The position numbers were made by a program, and so were the translations under genes. Positions 53,446 to 62,390 of a stretch of DNA of 64,000 nt are shown piece by piece (positions within the stretch are counted from its first letter, which is position 1; each line of letters starts with the position of its first letter). The notes below the pieces were generated by a model, which saw nothing but the letters and a program-made list of their open reading frames with translations, was not told the origin of the DNA and did no database searches. Source of the stretch: Haloarcula nitratireducens (lineage in GTDB: Archaea; Halobacteriota; Halobacteria; Halobacteriales; Haloarculaceae); assembly GCF_019599505.1 (NCBI RefSeq), contig NZ_RKLT01000013.1, forward strand, positions 1 to 64,000. The letters are read 5' to 3'.

Positions 53446-54022
53446 GCAGGAGTCGAATCGTCGATTCGTCTGCGGCTTTCCCCGGGATCACGTACCGTTG
53501 TCCGGTGCAACGGTTGGCGGTTATGAACACGGGTAGCTTGTCGCCATCGTACGAACCACGGCCACGCGTGGACAGGCCACGCGAGCGCGACTCCTGGTCG
53601 CGCTCGCAGCCTTTCTTCTCGGCAGAGACGTACACTTCGTCGATTTCGACTGGTCTAACAAGATCGAGGGGAGGCACATCGAGCGCTCTGGCGAAGTGCT
53701 CGATGCGCTAGTGCATCGTTTTGTGTGTCACTTCGATTTCGCACTGGAGTCGGCTGAGACTCGCGTTAAACCGGAGGAACGCGTAAATTGAGAACAGCCA
53801 CTGTCGGAGCGCCATCTTCGAGTGAGCGAAAATCGTGTCTGTCTTGTCGTTAAACGTGTGGTCACAATTCTTACAGAGACACCGCTGAAACTCTCTGTAG
53901 CTGCCGTATCTGACCGTCCGGTCAGAATGGGAGCGGGGACAGCTAACACCGTCACGCCAGCGAAACTGTTGGAGCAGGTCCACTGCGGCCGATTCCGACT
54001 CAAACACATCGAGCGGAATCAT
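53441..54022 (-). pseudogene. IS1595-family transposase, truncated with internal stop
   Basis: Reading from 54022: an N-terminal zinc-ribbon region (V-S-C-P-R-S-H, C-K-N-C, with one cysteine lost), helical linker, then a stop at 53708. The same frame continues with R-I-E-H-F-A-R-A-L-D-V-P-P-L and V-E-I-D-E-V-Y-V-S-A-E-K-K-G, the first catalytic Asp/Glu region, ending at 53441 against the IS630 right end. The C-terminal half of the DDE domain is gone. Confidence 0.85.
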
Positions 54023-54487
54023 TCGTGTCGGGCACCGCTGACGCGGTGCTCTTGTGATCTTCGACTCCGTAGCTACCGCTCAGCAGTATCGATAATCTCT
54101 ACGCAAAAGGAACTCAGTATTACTGAAATATAGGCATAACAGATGTACTACTGATATAACAATATCAGACCCCGGATTTGCTGGTTTAGAAGATAAATAG
54201 TGTTTCAGTATTGTCGGAGCTAGTTTAAGATAGCGCCCAGCTGACTTCGGTCGTTGACGCAATCTCAGAAAAGGTAGCGAAACCCTTGGTACCAAGGTGG
54301 TGTAACCGACAGGCGTGACCTACAACAACAAAGCAGCGGCTCGCAAGAGCGAGAGCAGTACTGAAGAGCTAATTATAACATTGACGACGCTGTTCGGTCA
54401 GAGAGCATCTTTAAAACCACGCACAGCGGACAGTCGGGCCCAATGCAATTCTGAAGATTTATTTGGCTAATCAATACTTGTATCAGT
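54023..54487. other. gene-free region upstream of the IclR gene
   Basis: No supported frame. A perfect 14-base palindrome CCTTGGTACCAAGG lies at 54284-54297, about 190 bases before the IclR start, and a TATA-like GATTTATTTGG sits about 30 bases before it. Confidence 0.5.
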
Positions 54488-55243
54488 ATGGTCGAAAACA
54501 AGGTCAAATCAGTCGAAAAGACGTTCGAAATCGTCAGAACGATCCAAGAGCTTGACGGCGCGTCGCTGACGACGCTCTCCCGGGAGATGGGAATCCCCCA
54601 GAGTACGGCCCACAACTATCTTAAGTCGCTCGAAGAGGCAGAATACCTGACTGAGGATGACGGTACCTACCATATAGGAATCCGGTTCCTCGAACATGGA
54701 GCGTACGCTCGGGCCCGCAAGCGCGTCTACGAAACTGCTAAGCCCGAGGTCGACAAGCTTGCCGAGGAGACCGGGGAACTGGCGAACCTACTCATTGAGG
54801 AACACGGTCGCGGGAGCTATCTCCGTCGTGCTCGCGGCGAGGATGCTGTACAAGTCAAGGCCCACGTCGGGACCCGCGTCTATCTCCACAGCACCGCTCT
54901 CGGAAAGGCGATTCTCGCGAACCTCCCTGCCGAACGCTGCGAAGAAATCCTTGACCGTCACGGTTTGCCCGAACAGACAGCGCGGACGACGACCGACCGC
55001 GATAAGCTATACGAAGAACTCGAGACGATTCGTGAGCGCGGGTACGCCTATGACGACGAAGAACGGCTTGAGGGACTGCGCTGTGTCGCTGCGCCCATTC
55101 AGAGCAACAGCGACCGAGTTCTAGGGGCAATCAGTATTGCTGGGCCGACGAAGCGGCTACGAGACGATGCCTTCCACGAAAAGCTACCGACGAAGCTCCT
55201 CGAAGCAGTGAACGTAATCGAACTCAATATCACCTACTCGTAG
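54488..55243 (+). CDS. IclR-family transcriptional regulator, 251 aa
   Basis: N-terminal winged helix: V-E-K-T-F-E-I-V, L-S-R-E-M-G-I-P-Q-S-T-A-H-N-Y-L-K-S-L. The effector domain begins near residue 75 (A-K-P-E-V-D-K-L-A-E-E-T-G-E) and has H-S-T-A-L-G-K-A-I-L-A and E-G-L-R-C-V-A-A-P-I. IclR proteins sense small carboxylates or sugar acids. A broken TRAP-permease gene follows 200 bases downstream, and sugar-acid enzymes lie further on, so it may control pentose or sugar-acid use. A second, decayed IclR gene lies at 61581-61870. Confidence 0.95.
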   Translation: MVENKVKSVEKTFEIVRTIQELDGASLTTLSREMGIPQSTAHNYLKSLEEAEYLTEDDGTYHIGIRFLEHGAYARARKRVYETAKPEVDKLAEETGELANLLIEEHGRGSYLRRARGEDAVQVKAHVGTRVYLHSTALGKAILANLPAERCEEILDRHGLPEQTARTTTDRDKLYEELETIRERGYAYDDEERLEGLRCVAAPIQSNSDRVLGAISIAGPTKRLRDDAFHEKLPTKLLEAVNVIELNITYS

Positions 55244-55444
55244 TCATTCTCGTTTTGCCGGAGATTCACGACGTCCAATTAAATACGGAGAGAGTGACTA
55301 TCCCGACTACGACGGACAGGTTTACACGACCCACGGCCAGCGCCGTCGAAAAACAGCATCGACATTATTGAGTCAATCGTAGGAAGATCGACGTTATGCC
55401 CGAATTGGGGCAGGTTGATATGCTGGTAGAGATATAGTAGGTTC

Positions 55445-55864
55445 TTGTCGTGGATGCTCGCCAAAGAGGGCATCGCGTGGGGACTCGGCACGACGCTCGT
55501 CGAGATGGGAATCGGTCCGGAAGCGTTCATACCTGTCGTCGGGCTCGTCCCGCAGTTCGTCGGCATGTGGCTGGAGATCGGCGCCGTAACGGTCATCCTC
55601 GCGCCGACGCTCGCTACCATTGCCGAGACGCTCGGCATCCCTGCCTACCAGTTTAGGACCACATTCGTCGTGACCCTGAAATTCGGACTCAGCACACCCC
55701 CGCTGGGGATCCGCCTGTTCGCTACCTCGAGCGTCTCTGACCGGTCGGTCTGGGCGATTGGCAAGCAGGTCCTTCCGTTCTACGTTGCCGACATCTTCGT
55801 ACTGCTGTCGATCATTTTCATCGCCCAACTGAGGATAATGCTGCCGAGCGCCGCGGGCGGCTAA
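55445..55864 (+). pseudogene. TRAP transporter large permease (DctM), C-terminal fragment
   Basis: G-M-W-L-E-I-G-A-V-T-V-I-L-A-P-T-L, then G-I-P-A-Y-Q-F-R-T-T-F-V and G-L-S-T-P-P-L-G are the closing blocks of DctM proteins. About 135 of the usual roughly 430 residues remain, and the small DctQ and binding protein (DctP) are absent. The fragment's frame is intact to its stop, so the loss was a 5' deletion. Confidence 0.8.
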
Positions 55865-55966
55865 CCTATAGACCGGTTACTTATCGCGCTCGTAGCAATC
55901 CACGCGCCACGGAGCCGCGCCGTTCGGTGAAGCCTAGTTTCGCCGGCCGAACCAAAGCCGGGATAC

Positions 55967-56302
55967 CTACGCGAGAAGTCGCAGTCCCCAGAAGACCGCC
56001 ATCCCGACAAAGATCGTCGCTAACACGTTCTCGCTCGCCCACGCGGCCAGGGCGGCAGCCGCACCGGCTAGAAGCTGGTCATTGCCCGGCCTGACCGCCA
56101 GCTGGCCGTCTTGGACGAGCAGGCTCGGTATCACAAGCGCTGCGAGCACCGCGGCGGGGACAAACCCGAGCGCCCGCTCAAGGCGCAGGGGAATGTCGCC
56201 GACGCGCCCAAGCAGGAAGACGAACGACGCACGGAGGGCAAAGGTGAGCAGGCCGGCGACGACGATGACCGCCCACAGGAGCCAGTCGTCAGTGGGGGTC
56301 AC
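55967..56302 (-). CDS. azlD: AzlD-family branched-chain amino acid export subunit, 111 aa
   Basis: Three or four membrane segments (A-V-I-V-V-A-G-L-L-T-F, A-A-V-L-A-A-L-V-I-P-S-L, T-I-F-V-G-M-A-V-F-W-G-L). The opening W-L-L-W-A-V-I and R-A-S-F-V-F-L-L-G-R are typical of AzlD. AzlC and AzlD together export branched-chain amino acids or analogues. Its ATG overlaps the AzlC stop by four bases (ATGA). Because azlC is frameshifted, this gene may be an orphan. Confidence 0.85.
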   Translation of the reverse strand: MTPTDDWLLWAVIVVAGLLTFALRASFVFLLGRVGDIPLRLERALGFVPAAVLAALVIPSLLVQDGQLAVRPGNDQLLAGAAAALAAWASENVLATIFVGMAVFWGLRLLA

Positions 56303-57011
56303 GCACGACGCACCTCCTCAAGGACCATCCCTACAACGACGCCCGCGACGGCCGCGGTAATCAAGTCAAGGTTCATCGGGAATGCTCCACCGAGCACGGC
56401 GGTGATGCCGGAAACGGCGGCCACCAGCCCGTGAACGCGGTCTTTCAGTTCGGGGACGAGGATGGCGAGGAAGGTGAGCGGGACGACAAACCCGAGCCCC
56501 CACTGGTCGGGAACGGTCGCCCGGAGGATGATACCGCAACGGTGCTCACCTGCCAGACGATCCAGATTGCCGCGCCCAGACCGAGCACGTACCACTTCAC
56601 GGTGACGGGCCGGTCGTCGTCCTCGACAGCGACGATTGCTAGCGCGTACACGTGGTCGGTGAGCAGGTAGGCGAGTAGCGACCGCCACCGCGCCGAGAGG
56701 TCCCGCAGGTACGGGGCGATCGACGCGCTGTACATCATCATACGGATGTTTATTACTGCGACCGTCAGGATGACCACGGGCGCACTAGCGCGCTGGGCGA
56801 CTAGGTCGATGGCCGCGAGCTGGGAGGTCCCGGCAAAGATCAGCAGCGACATGCCCATTATCTGAAGCGGGTCCATTCCGACATCGACCGCGGCCACGCC
56901 GCTGATCAGTCCGAACGGTGCGATCCCGAGCAGTACCGGCCCCATTGCCTTCACCCCGGCGACGAAACCGCGACGTGCAGTCATTACTGGATGATAGACC
57001 GAACTTGTCAT
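56299..57011 (-). pseudogene. azlC: AzlC-family permease, single frameshift
   Basis: From the ATG at 57011 (GAGGG four bases upstream) the frame reads G-V-K-A-M-G-P-V-L-L-G-I-A-P-F-G, then F-A-G-T-S-Q-L-A-A-I and T-D-H-V-Y-A-L-A-I, the AzlC pattern, up to W-Q-V-S-T-V-A. It then breaks near 56540. The next frame continues with I-I-L-R-A-T-V-P-D-Q-W-G-L-G-F-V-V-P-L to the normal end. Restoring one G (GTTGCGGTATC to GTTGCGGGTATC) would repair it. It is either a recent mutation or a sequencing error. Confidence 0.85.
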
Positions 57012-57302
57012 TAACCCTCGTTTTTTCGCCGATCGAGCGGCGGTCTGCCCGGACCGACGATACCGTCGCCGGATGGCGGGGGGAGGCTGCGGATGAGAGG
57101 TGGGGGTTGCGGGTGACCGGAAGTGGCGGCGAGTGATATCCATGAACGCAACGGTTATGCCCTATGCCCGAACCACTCTCGAACCACACGAGCAAGATGC
57201 GAGGAGTAACCAGCCGAGAACGTCATGCCACGGGAGCTGAGACGGCGTGGGGAGAGTGAACCGCCAGGAGACCACCGTCGCCGTCGCCGCGGGAGCGAAC
57301 TA

Positions 57303-57515
57303 GTGGAATCCGAACTTATCGGCCTGCGCTCGACGGCGCGCGGGTTCGGCGGAATGGTGGCGCCGCCGCTCGTCGGCCTCGCAGCAAACGCGCTCGGTTT
57401 CGAGCCCGTCTTCCTCCTGGTGAGCCTCCTCTCATGGATTGGCCTCGGAATTGTCGCCGCGTTCGTCACGGAGAGCCACGACCCGACGGCGAGCGCCTCG
57501 GGGACCGTGTCTTGA
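57303..57515 (+). pseudogene. MFS transporter, C-terminal fragment
   Basis: L-R-S-T-A-R-G-F-G-G-M-V-A-P-P-L-V-G, then F-L-L-V-S-L-L-S-W-I-G-L-G form the last two membrane helices of a major-facilitator protein. There is no intact upstream part. It lies just before the FAH gene on the same strand. Confidence 0.65.
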
Positions 57516-57584
57516 CCGCACAGCCCCGCGTCCGCCGGGCAGCCACAGAAACGCTTAAGTGACAAACGTGATCCCATACAACTG

Positions 57585-58433
57585 GTGAAATTCGTTCGAT
57601 ACAGCGCCGGCGGTGGCGGCCACTGGGGCGTCCTCGACAGCGACACCGTGCACTCGCTCGCCGACGCACCGATCCGGTCGCCGTCCCTGCAAGATGTGGC
57701 GGCCGAGAGCTACCGAAGCCACGTTGGGCAACTCGTCAGCGAGGGCGCGCTGACCACCCACCACGTCGACGACGTCCGGGCGGTCGCACCGGTCCCCGAA
57801 CCGGGGAAGATAGTCTGCGTCGGGATGAACTACCGGGACCACGCCGAAGAGCAAGACGAGGAGATCCCAGACAAGCCGCTGCTGTTCGGCAAGGCGCCGA
57901 CGGCCGTGACTAACCCCGGCTCCCCGATCCGAGCCCCGCCCGAGATAGATGAGGTCGACTATGAGGTCGAACTCGGTGTCGTTATCGGGCGGGAAGCCTA
58001 CCGCGTCGACGCCGCGGACGCGGAGGATCACATCGCCGGCTACACCGTCGTCAACGACGTGAGCGGCCGGGACGCGCAGTTCGAGGACGGCCAGTTCCTG
58101 CGTGGGAAGAGCTTCGACACGTTCGCGCCCCTAGGACCGGTCCTCCGGAAGGGGGATGGGTTCGACCCGAACAACGCAGACGTTTCGCTCCAAGTCAACG
58201 GCGAGACCAAGCAGTCCTCGAACACCGAGGAGTTCATTTTCGACGCCTACGAGCTGGTTGAGTACGTCAGCCACGCGATGACGCTGCGTCCCGGCGATAT
58301 CATCTCGACGGGTACCCCCGGCGGCGTCGGCATCTTCCGTGACCCGCCCGAACTGCTCGAACCCGGCGACACCGTTGAAGCCGAGATAGACGGGATCGGG
58401 ACGCTGTCGAACCCCGTCGTCGACGGCGCGTAA
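57585..58433 (+). CDS. fumarylacetoacetate-hydrolase-family enzyme, 282 aa
   Basis: Start GTG at 57585 (V-K-F-V-R-Y). The FAH fold has C-V-G-M-N-Y-R-D-H-A-E-E (substrate lid), V-D-Y-E-V-E-L-G-V-V-I-G (metal-binding glutamates), N-D-V-S-G-R-D-A-Q and G-D-I-I-S-T-G-T-P-G-G-V-G. This subgroup includes 5-oxopent-3-ene-1,2,5-tricarboxylate decarboxylases, acylpyruvate hydrolases and several sugar-acid dehydratases or hydrolases. The genes around it point to sugar-acid breakdown, but the substrate cannot be named. Confidence 0.9.
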   Translation: MKFVRYSAGGGGHWGVLDSDTVHSLADAPIRSPSLQDVAAESYRSHVGQLVSEGALTTHHVDDVRAVAPVPEPGKIVCVGMNYRDHAEEQDEEIPDKPLLFGKAPTAVTNPGSPIRAPPEIDEVDYEVELGVVIGREAYRVDAADAEDHIAGYTVVNDVSGRDAQFEDGQFLRGKSFDTFAPLGPVLRKGDGFDPNNADVSLQVNGETKQSSNTEEFIFDAYELVEYVSHAMTLRPGDIISTGTPGGVGIFRDPPELLEPGDTVEAEIDGIGTLSNPVVDGA

Positions 58434-59135
58434 ACGGGCTGAGACACGGTCAAATCGTCAGCCCCGGTGCGGCGAAATAGCCAGTCTGATCTCAGTGAAT
58501 GGTAGCCAGTCTGAGCTCGGCGGCGATAGCCGACGGACTCGGCAGTGGATTGGATAGCTGACCGCTACGTCCCTGTCCAGATAGCCGACTGTGTCACGAC
58601 CCGGACCGGACAGCCGCCGGATCCGAGTTCCAGCTGGAATAGCTGATAAGCCCGACGCCAGTCCGGACGGTGTCTGACAACCGTGTCTCTTGTTGTAACT
58701 GTGGAACAGTATTCAGTACATACGAATGCCCGTCCAGCGTTTCGCGGCTGGGAATAACATTTTCATGTACGTTATACTACCTTGATCCCTGTCCCGCAGC
58801 CGCCGAAACATCCGACGCAGCTACACCGAACTGAGAATCGCGATTTGGGAAATTGCGTTCAGTATCTCCGAACGAACGGTTAGCTGGCCGGATCGGACTT
58901 GACCGCGCGTAAAGTGGCCGAAGGAGTAAACAGTCATTGGGGACCGCGATTGATCGGGCAGCGGTGTCCGACTCTGTGGAATCGGGATAGTCGGAGACGC
59001 ACGTGACCCGGCTGTCGATGACGGTCAACGCGACGACCGTGCGGCTACGTGGTCCGCGACAACGAAAGAAGCGGAGACAGTCAGCGACCGGGAGCGATGC
59101 GCGACGGTCCGACTGGGGAGTGCCAATCGTCGCTA
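58434..59135. other. 702-bp gene-free region with short direct repeats
   Basis: TAGCCAGTCTGA(T/G)CTC occurs twice, 25 bases apart (58478-58493 and 58503-58518), and GATAGCCGAC recurs at about 58525 and 58580. No frame has coding character on both start and codon use. A short Cys-rich frame near 58670-58730 was considered and not accepted. Confidence 0.5.
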
Positions 59136-60002
59136 TCAGACGGTCCGGACATCGTTCCGGAGCTGGCCGATGTTCTCGACATCGATCGTGATCTTGTCGT
59201 CCGGTTCGAGTGAGAACTCGTCGTCGGGGACGAGCGCCGTCCCAGTCAGGAGTATGGCCAGGTCCGGGACGCTGTTGTGGCGGGTGTAGTACGAGACCAG
59301 TTCCTCGCAGGTGCGATCCATCTCGCCCGTCGACGTTGAGTCCCGGAACAGCGTCTCGCCGTCCCGGGAGATATCAATAGTCATCTCCAGGTCGTGTGGG
59401 TCACCGATCGTCGATGGGGATGCGACCGCCGGGCCGACCGAACAGCAGCGGTCGTACACCTTGGCCTGGGGGAGGTACAACGGGTTCTCGCCCTCGATGC
59501 CCCGGCTACTCATATCGTTGCCGATGGTGTAGCCCACCGGTTCGCCCCTGTAGAGGACGACCCCGAGTTCTGGCTCGGGGACGTCCCAGTCAGAGTCCTC
59601 GCGGACTCCGACATCCTCGTCCGGGCCGACGGTCCGGTTCGGGGTGGCTTTGAAGAATATCTCGGGCCGCTCGCTGTCGTAGACGTTGAGGTACATCTCC
59701 GGCATCGAACTCTCCGCTTCCCGGGCCTCTTCGCTAATCCTGTAGGTAACGCCGGCAGCCCACACCTCGTCGGGGACGACCGGCTGGCGCGGCGACTCGA
59801 TTGCCGCCGGGTCCAGTTCGTCGGCCGCGTCGAGGTGTCGGTCAGCGATCTCGTCGACCGACGACTCGCTTATTACGGCGGCCCGCGCGAGGTCCTTGAA
59901 CCGTCCAAGGTCTTCGCAGGCGCTGGTGAGATCAAAAATGCCGTTCTCGTTCTCGACCACTAGTCGTTGCTCTCCGTCCCTGCGTACGGTGTAATACCGC
60001 AT
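59136..60002 (-). CDS. xylX: FAH-family 2-keto-3-deoxy-pentonate dehydratase (XylX-like), 288 aa
   Basis: M-R-Y-Y-T-V-R-R-D-G starts the enzyme; ATGs 7 and 16 codons upstream are less likely. W-A-A-G-V-T-Y-R-I-S-E-E-A-R, P-E-I-F-F-K-A-T-P-N-R-T-V-G-P, P-E-P-E-L-G-V-V-L and G-N-D-M-S-S-R-G-I-E-G-E-N match the haloarchaeal/Sulfolobus 2-keto-3-deoxy-arabinonate/xylonate dehydratase group. The enzyme removes water to give 2,5-dioxopentanoate (alpha-ketoglutarate semialdehyde). It is divergent from the ALDH gene that would use its product, separated by 88 bases with a shared promoter region. The gene symbol is given by family resemblance. Confidence 0.85.
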   Translation of the reverse strand: MRYYTVRRDGEQRLVVENENGIFDLTSACEDLGRFKDLARAAVISESSVDEIADRHLDAADELDPAAIESPRQPVVPDEVWAAGVTYRISEEAREAESSMPEMYLNVYDSERPEIFFKATPNRTVGPDEDVGVREDSDWDVPEPELGVVLYRGEPVGYTIGNDMSSRGIEGENPLYLPQAKVYDRCCSVGPAVASPSTIGDPHDLEMTIDISRDGETLFRDSTSTGEMDRTCEELVSYYTRHNSVPDLAILLTGTALVPDDEFSLEPDDKITIDVENIGQLRNDVRTV

Positions 60003-60090
60003 CACAAATCGGTTCAAATTCATATCACATAAATATACCGGCAGTCGCAACCGAAAACGGTCTAAAAGTCGATGTTGTACGTCCGGATGG

Positions 60091-61536
60091 ATGACAGCGC
60101 GCAGACGTAACTACGTTGACGGTGCGTGGACAGCAGCCGAAAACGGCGAGACGTTCGACGTCCTGAACCCGGCGAACACCGACAAGATCGTCGCGACCTA
60201 TCAGCGCTCCTCGCGCGAGGACGCCGAGGCGGCCGTCGCGGCGGCTGCCGCCGCGGCGGACGACTGGGCAGCGACGCCGGCAAGCGACCGCGGCGCGATT
60301 CTCCGAGACGCTGCGGCCCACCTCAAGGCGCGCAAGGACGAACTGATCGAGCAGATCACCCGCGAAGAGGGTAAGACGCCGGACGAGGCGGCGCCCGAGG
60401 TTCAGCGAGCCATCGACATCTTCTATTATTACGCTGAGAAGGCGTTCGATTACGGTGGAGACGTGAAAGACGCTGGCGGAGAGAATCGGTTCATCACGAC
60501 CTGGAAGGAGCCTATGGGCGTCGCGGGACTCGTCACGCCCTGGAACTACCCCATCGCTATCCCTGCTTGGAAGATGGCCCCCGCGCTTGCGACAGGGAAC
60601 ACGGTCGTCATCAAGCCAGCCAGCCTCGCACCGGGATCGGTACACGCCATCGTAGAGGCCCTCGACGAGGCTGGACTCCCCGACGGCGTAGTGAATATGG
60701 TGACCGGGCCCGGGAGCGAGGTCGGTGACGTGTTTACAACCCACGATGAGGTTGACGCCGTCTCGTTCACCGGGAGCTCCGACACGGGCCACTTCGTCTA
60801 CGACGCCGCCACCGACGACGGCAAGCGTATCCAGACGGAGATGGGCGGCAAGAACCCTACCGTCGTGCTGGACAGCGCCGACGTCGAGGAGGCGGCAGAG
60901 GTCGTTGCCGCAGGCGCTTTCGGTGTCACCGGCCAGGCCTGTACCGCGACCTCGCGGGCCATAGTCCACGAGAGCCTCTACGACGAGTTCGTCGACGCCG
61001 TCGTCGAGCGGGCCGAGAGTATGTCAATCGGTCCCGGGCTTGACGGCGTAGACATAGGCCCACAGGCCAGCCAGAGCGAACTCGAGTCGACGCTGGAGTA
61101 TATCAACATCGCCGACAGCGAGGGGGCCACCCTTGAGACTGGCGGCGGGCAGCCCGACATCGACGCCGGCGGATACTTTGTCGAGCCGACCGTGTTCAGC
61201 GACGTCGACCCCGAGATGACCATCGCACAGGAGGAGGCGTTCGGCCCGGTGCTGGCCGTACTCTCCGTAAGCGACTACGAGGAGGCCATCGACGTAGCGA
61301 ACGACGTCGAATACGGCCTGTCCGCGAGCATCGTGACAGACGATTACGCGGAGGCCCGCCAGTTCGCCGACGACGTCGAGGCCGGCGTCGTCAAAATCAA
61401 TGAGAAGTCGACCGGGCTCGAACTCCACGTTCCCTTCGGCGGCGTGAAAAACTCCTCGAGCAACACGTACCGCGAGCAGGGTGAGGCCGGTATGGACTTC
61501 TTCACGACAACCAAGACTATCTATGAGAACTACTGA
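60091..61536 (+). CDS. alpha-ketoglutarate semialdehyde dehydrogenase-like ALDH (XacF-like), 481 aa
   Basis: Full-length ALDH: V-T-P-W-N-Y-P-I-A-I-P (N169-region), F-T-G-S-S-D-T-G (NAD site), E-M-G-G-K-N-P (general base Glu near 251), G-Q-A-C284-T-A-T-S (nucleophile) and E-E-A-F-G-P-V-L. The close haloarchaeal relative XacF oxidises 2,5-dioxopentanoate to alpha-ketoglutarate, the last step of oxidative pentose breakdown. The divergent XylX-like gene supports this. No lesion is visible. Confidence 0.9.
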   Translation: MTARRRNYVDGAWTAAENGETFDVLNPANTDKIVATYQRSSREDAEAAVAAAAAAADDWAATPASDRGAILRDAAAHLKARKDELIEQITREEGKTPDEAAPEVQRAIDIFYYYAEKAFDYGGDVKDAGGENRFITTWKEPMGVAGLVTPWNYPIAIPAWKMAPALATGNTVVIKPASLAPGSVHAIVEALDEAGLPDGVVNMVTGPGSEVGDVFTTHDEVDAVSFTGSSDTGHFVYDAATDDGKRIQTEMGGKNPTVVLDSADVEEAAEVVAAGAFGVTGQACTATSRAIVHESLYDEFVDAVVERAESMSIGPGLDGVDIGPQASQSELESTLEYINIADSEGATLETGGGQPDIDAGGYFVEPTVFSDVDPEMTIAQEEAFGPVLAVLSVSDYEEAIDVANDVEYGLSASIVTDDYAEARQFADDVEAGVVKINEKSTGLELHVPFGGVKNSSSNTYREQGEAGMDFFTTTKTIYENY

Positions 61537-61580
61537 GCGCCTCGTTCTCTGACCCAGGGCCGTTCGGCCCCGCTCGCCGT

Positions 61581-61870
61581 CAGGAGTAGGTGACGTTGAG
61601 TTCGACAGCGTTGACCCGCTCCTTGAGGAGATGTGGGATCTCCTCGGTGAAGCGCTTGTCTTATACCCGGTTCGGAGAGCCGACGACGCTCATCACCGAA
61701 GACGCAGTCGCCGTTGCCGAACACCGGCGCGGCGAGACACCGTAAGCCGTCGTGGTGCCCCTCATCATTGATGTTGTAGTCCCCCTCGCATATCTCGGGG
61801 AGGTCCTCGCGCAGATGTCGCGGTCGGTCGTCGTCTTGTCGGTGATCGCGGGGAGACCGCGCCTTTCGAC
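61581..61870 (-). pseudogene. decayed IclR regulator, C-terminal part
   Basis: The minus strand reads E-G-H-H-D-G-L-R-C-L-A-A-P-V-F-G-N-G-D-C-V-F-G and then, with a frame change and a stop, V-M-S-V-V-G-S-P-N-R and L-L-K-E-R-V-N-A-V-E-L-N-V-T-Y-S. This is the end of an IclR effector domain; compare the intact 54488 gene (L-E-A-V-N-V-I-E-L-N-I-T-Y-S). No HTH is left. In Haloferax an IclR gene (xacR) accompanies the pentose genes, so this may be its lost counterpart. Confidence 0.7.
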
Positions 61871-61914
61871 CTATATCGTTTCTCTGTTCACCAGGCTTGT
61901 GCGCGAGAATCGTT

Positions 61915-62288
61915 TTCGGGACCCACGGTAACATCATGGGCATGGGTTCAGCCGACCTGGTCCACGAGGACGTGGCAGCGAACGTCGAGGGGACGTCGAC
62001 GCTGATCAACACCATAACGGCGAGTACCATCCGCGGTGTCAGGCTCCCCCGGTGGTCGAAACGGACCGCGTGGGGCTGACGGCGGCTCTCTCGACGCTCG
62101 GTGTCGTATCCGCGGACGACGCCAGGGTGCTCCGAGTCACCGACACTATGCACCTCGACCACGTCTACGCGTCGGCGGCGCTCGTCGAGGAGGCCCGGGA
62201 CCAGGAGGAGCTGCAGGTCGTCGTCGAACCAGCGCCCATCGCGTTCGAGGACGGCCAGTTCGCCGCCCCGTCGCCGACGGAACGGTAG
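61915..62288 (+). pseudogene. C-terminal fragment of an unidentified enzyme, frameshifted
   Basis: G-T-H-G-N-I-M-G-M-G-S-A-D-L-V-H-E-D-V-A runs on to T-I-R-G-V-R-L-P. A one-base shift near 62050 then leads into V-E-T-D-R-V-G-L-T-A-A-L-S-T-L-G and V-L-R-V-T-D-T-M-H-L-D. Codon use is strongly haloarchaeal, so the parent gene was real. It may belong to a lactate-racemase or DUF362/DUF2088-type group, but I am not certain. Confidence 0.5.
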
Positions 62289-62390
62289 GAGCGCGGGTCG
62301 GGTCCCGGGCGCGACACAGTGCGGGTCGCCCGGCAACGGCGAGGGAAACAGATTCCGTAAAACTATGATGGGTGGAGGTGAGGCCTAACT

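Noticed and set aside
54160..54360. Possible RNA gene around the CCTTGGTACCAAGG palindrome
   Set aside because: No tRNA cloverleaf or other recognisable RNA fold could be drawn; only the palindrome itself is clear.
58670..58850. Cysteine-rich frame resembling a zinc protein
   Set aside because: Cysteine spacing is irregular, the frame reads through AT-rich non-coding DNA and there is no good start.
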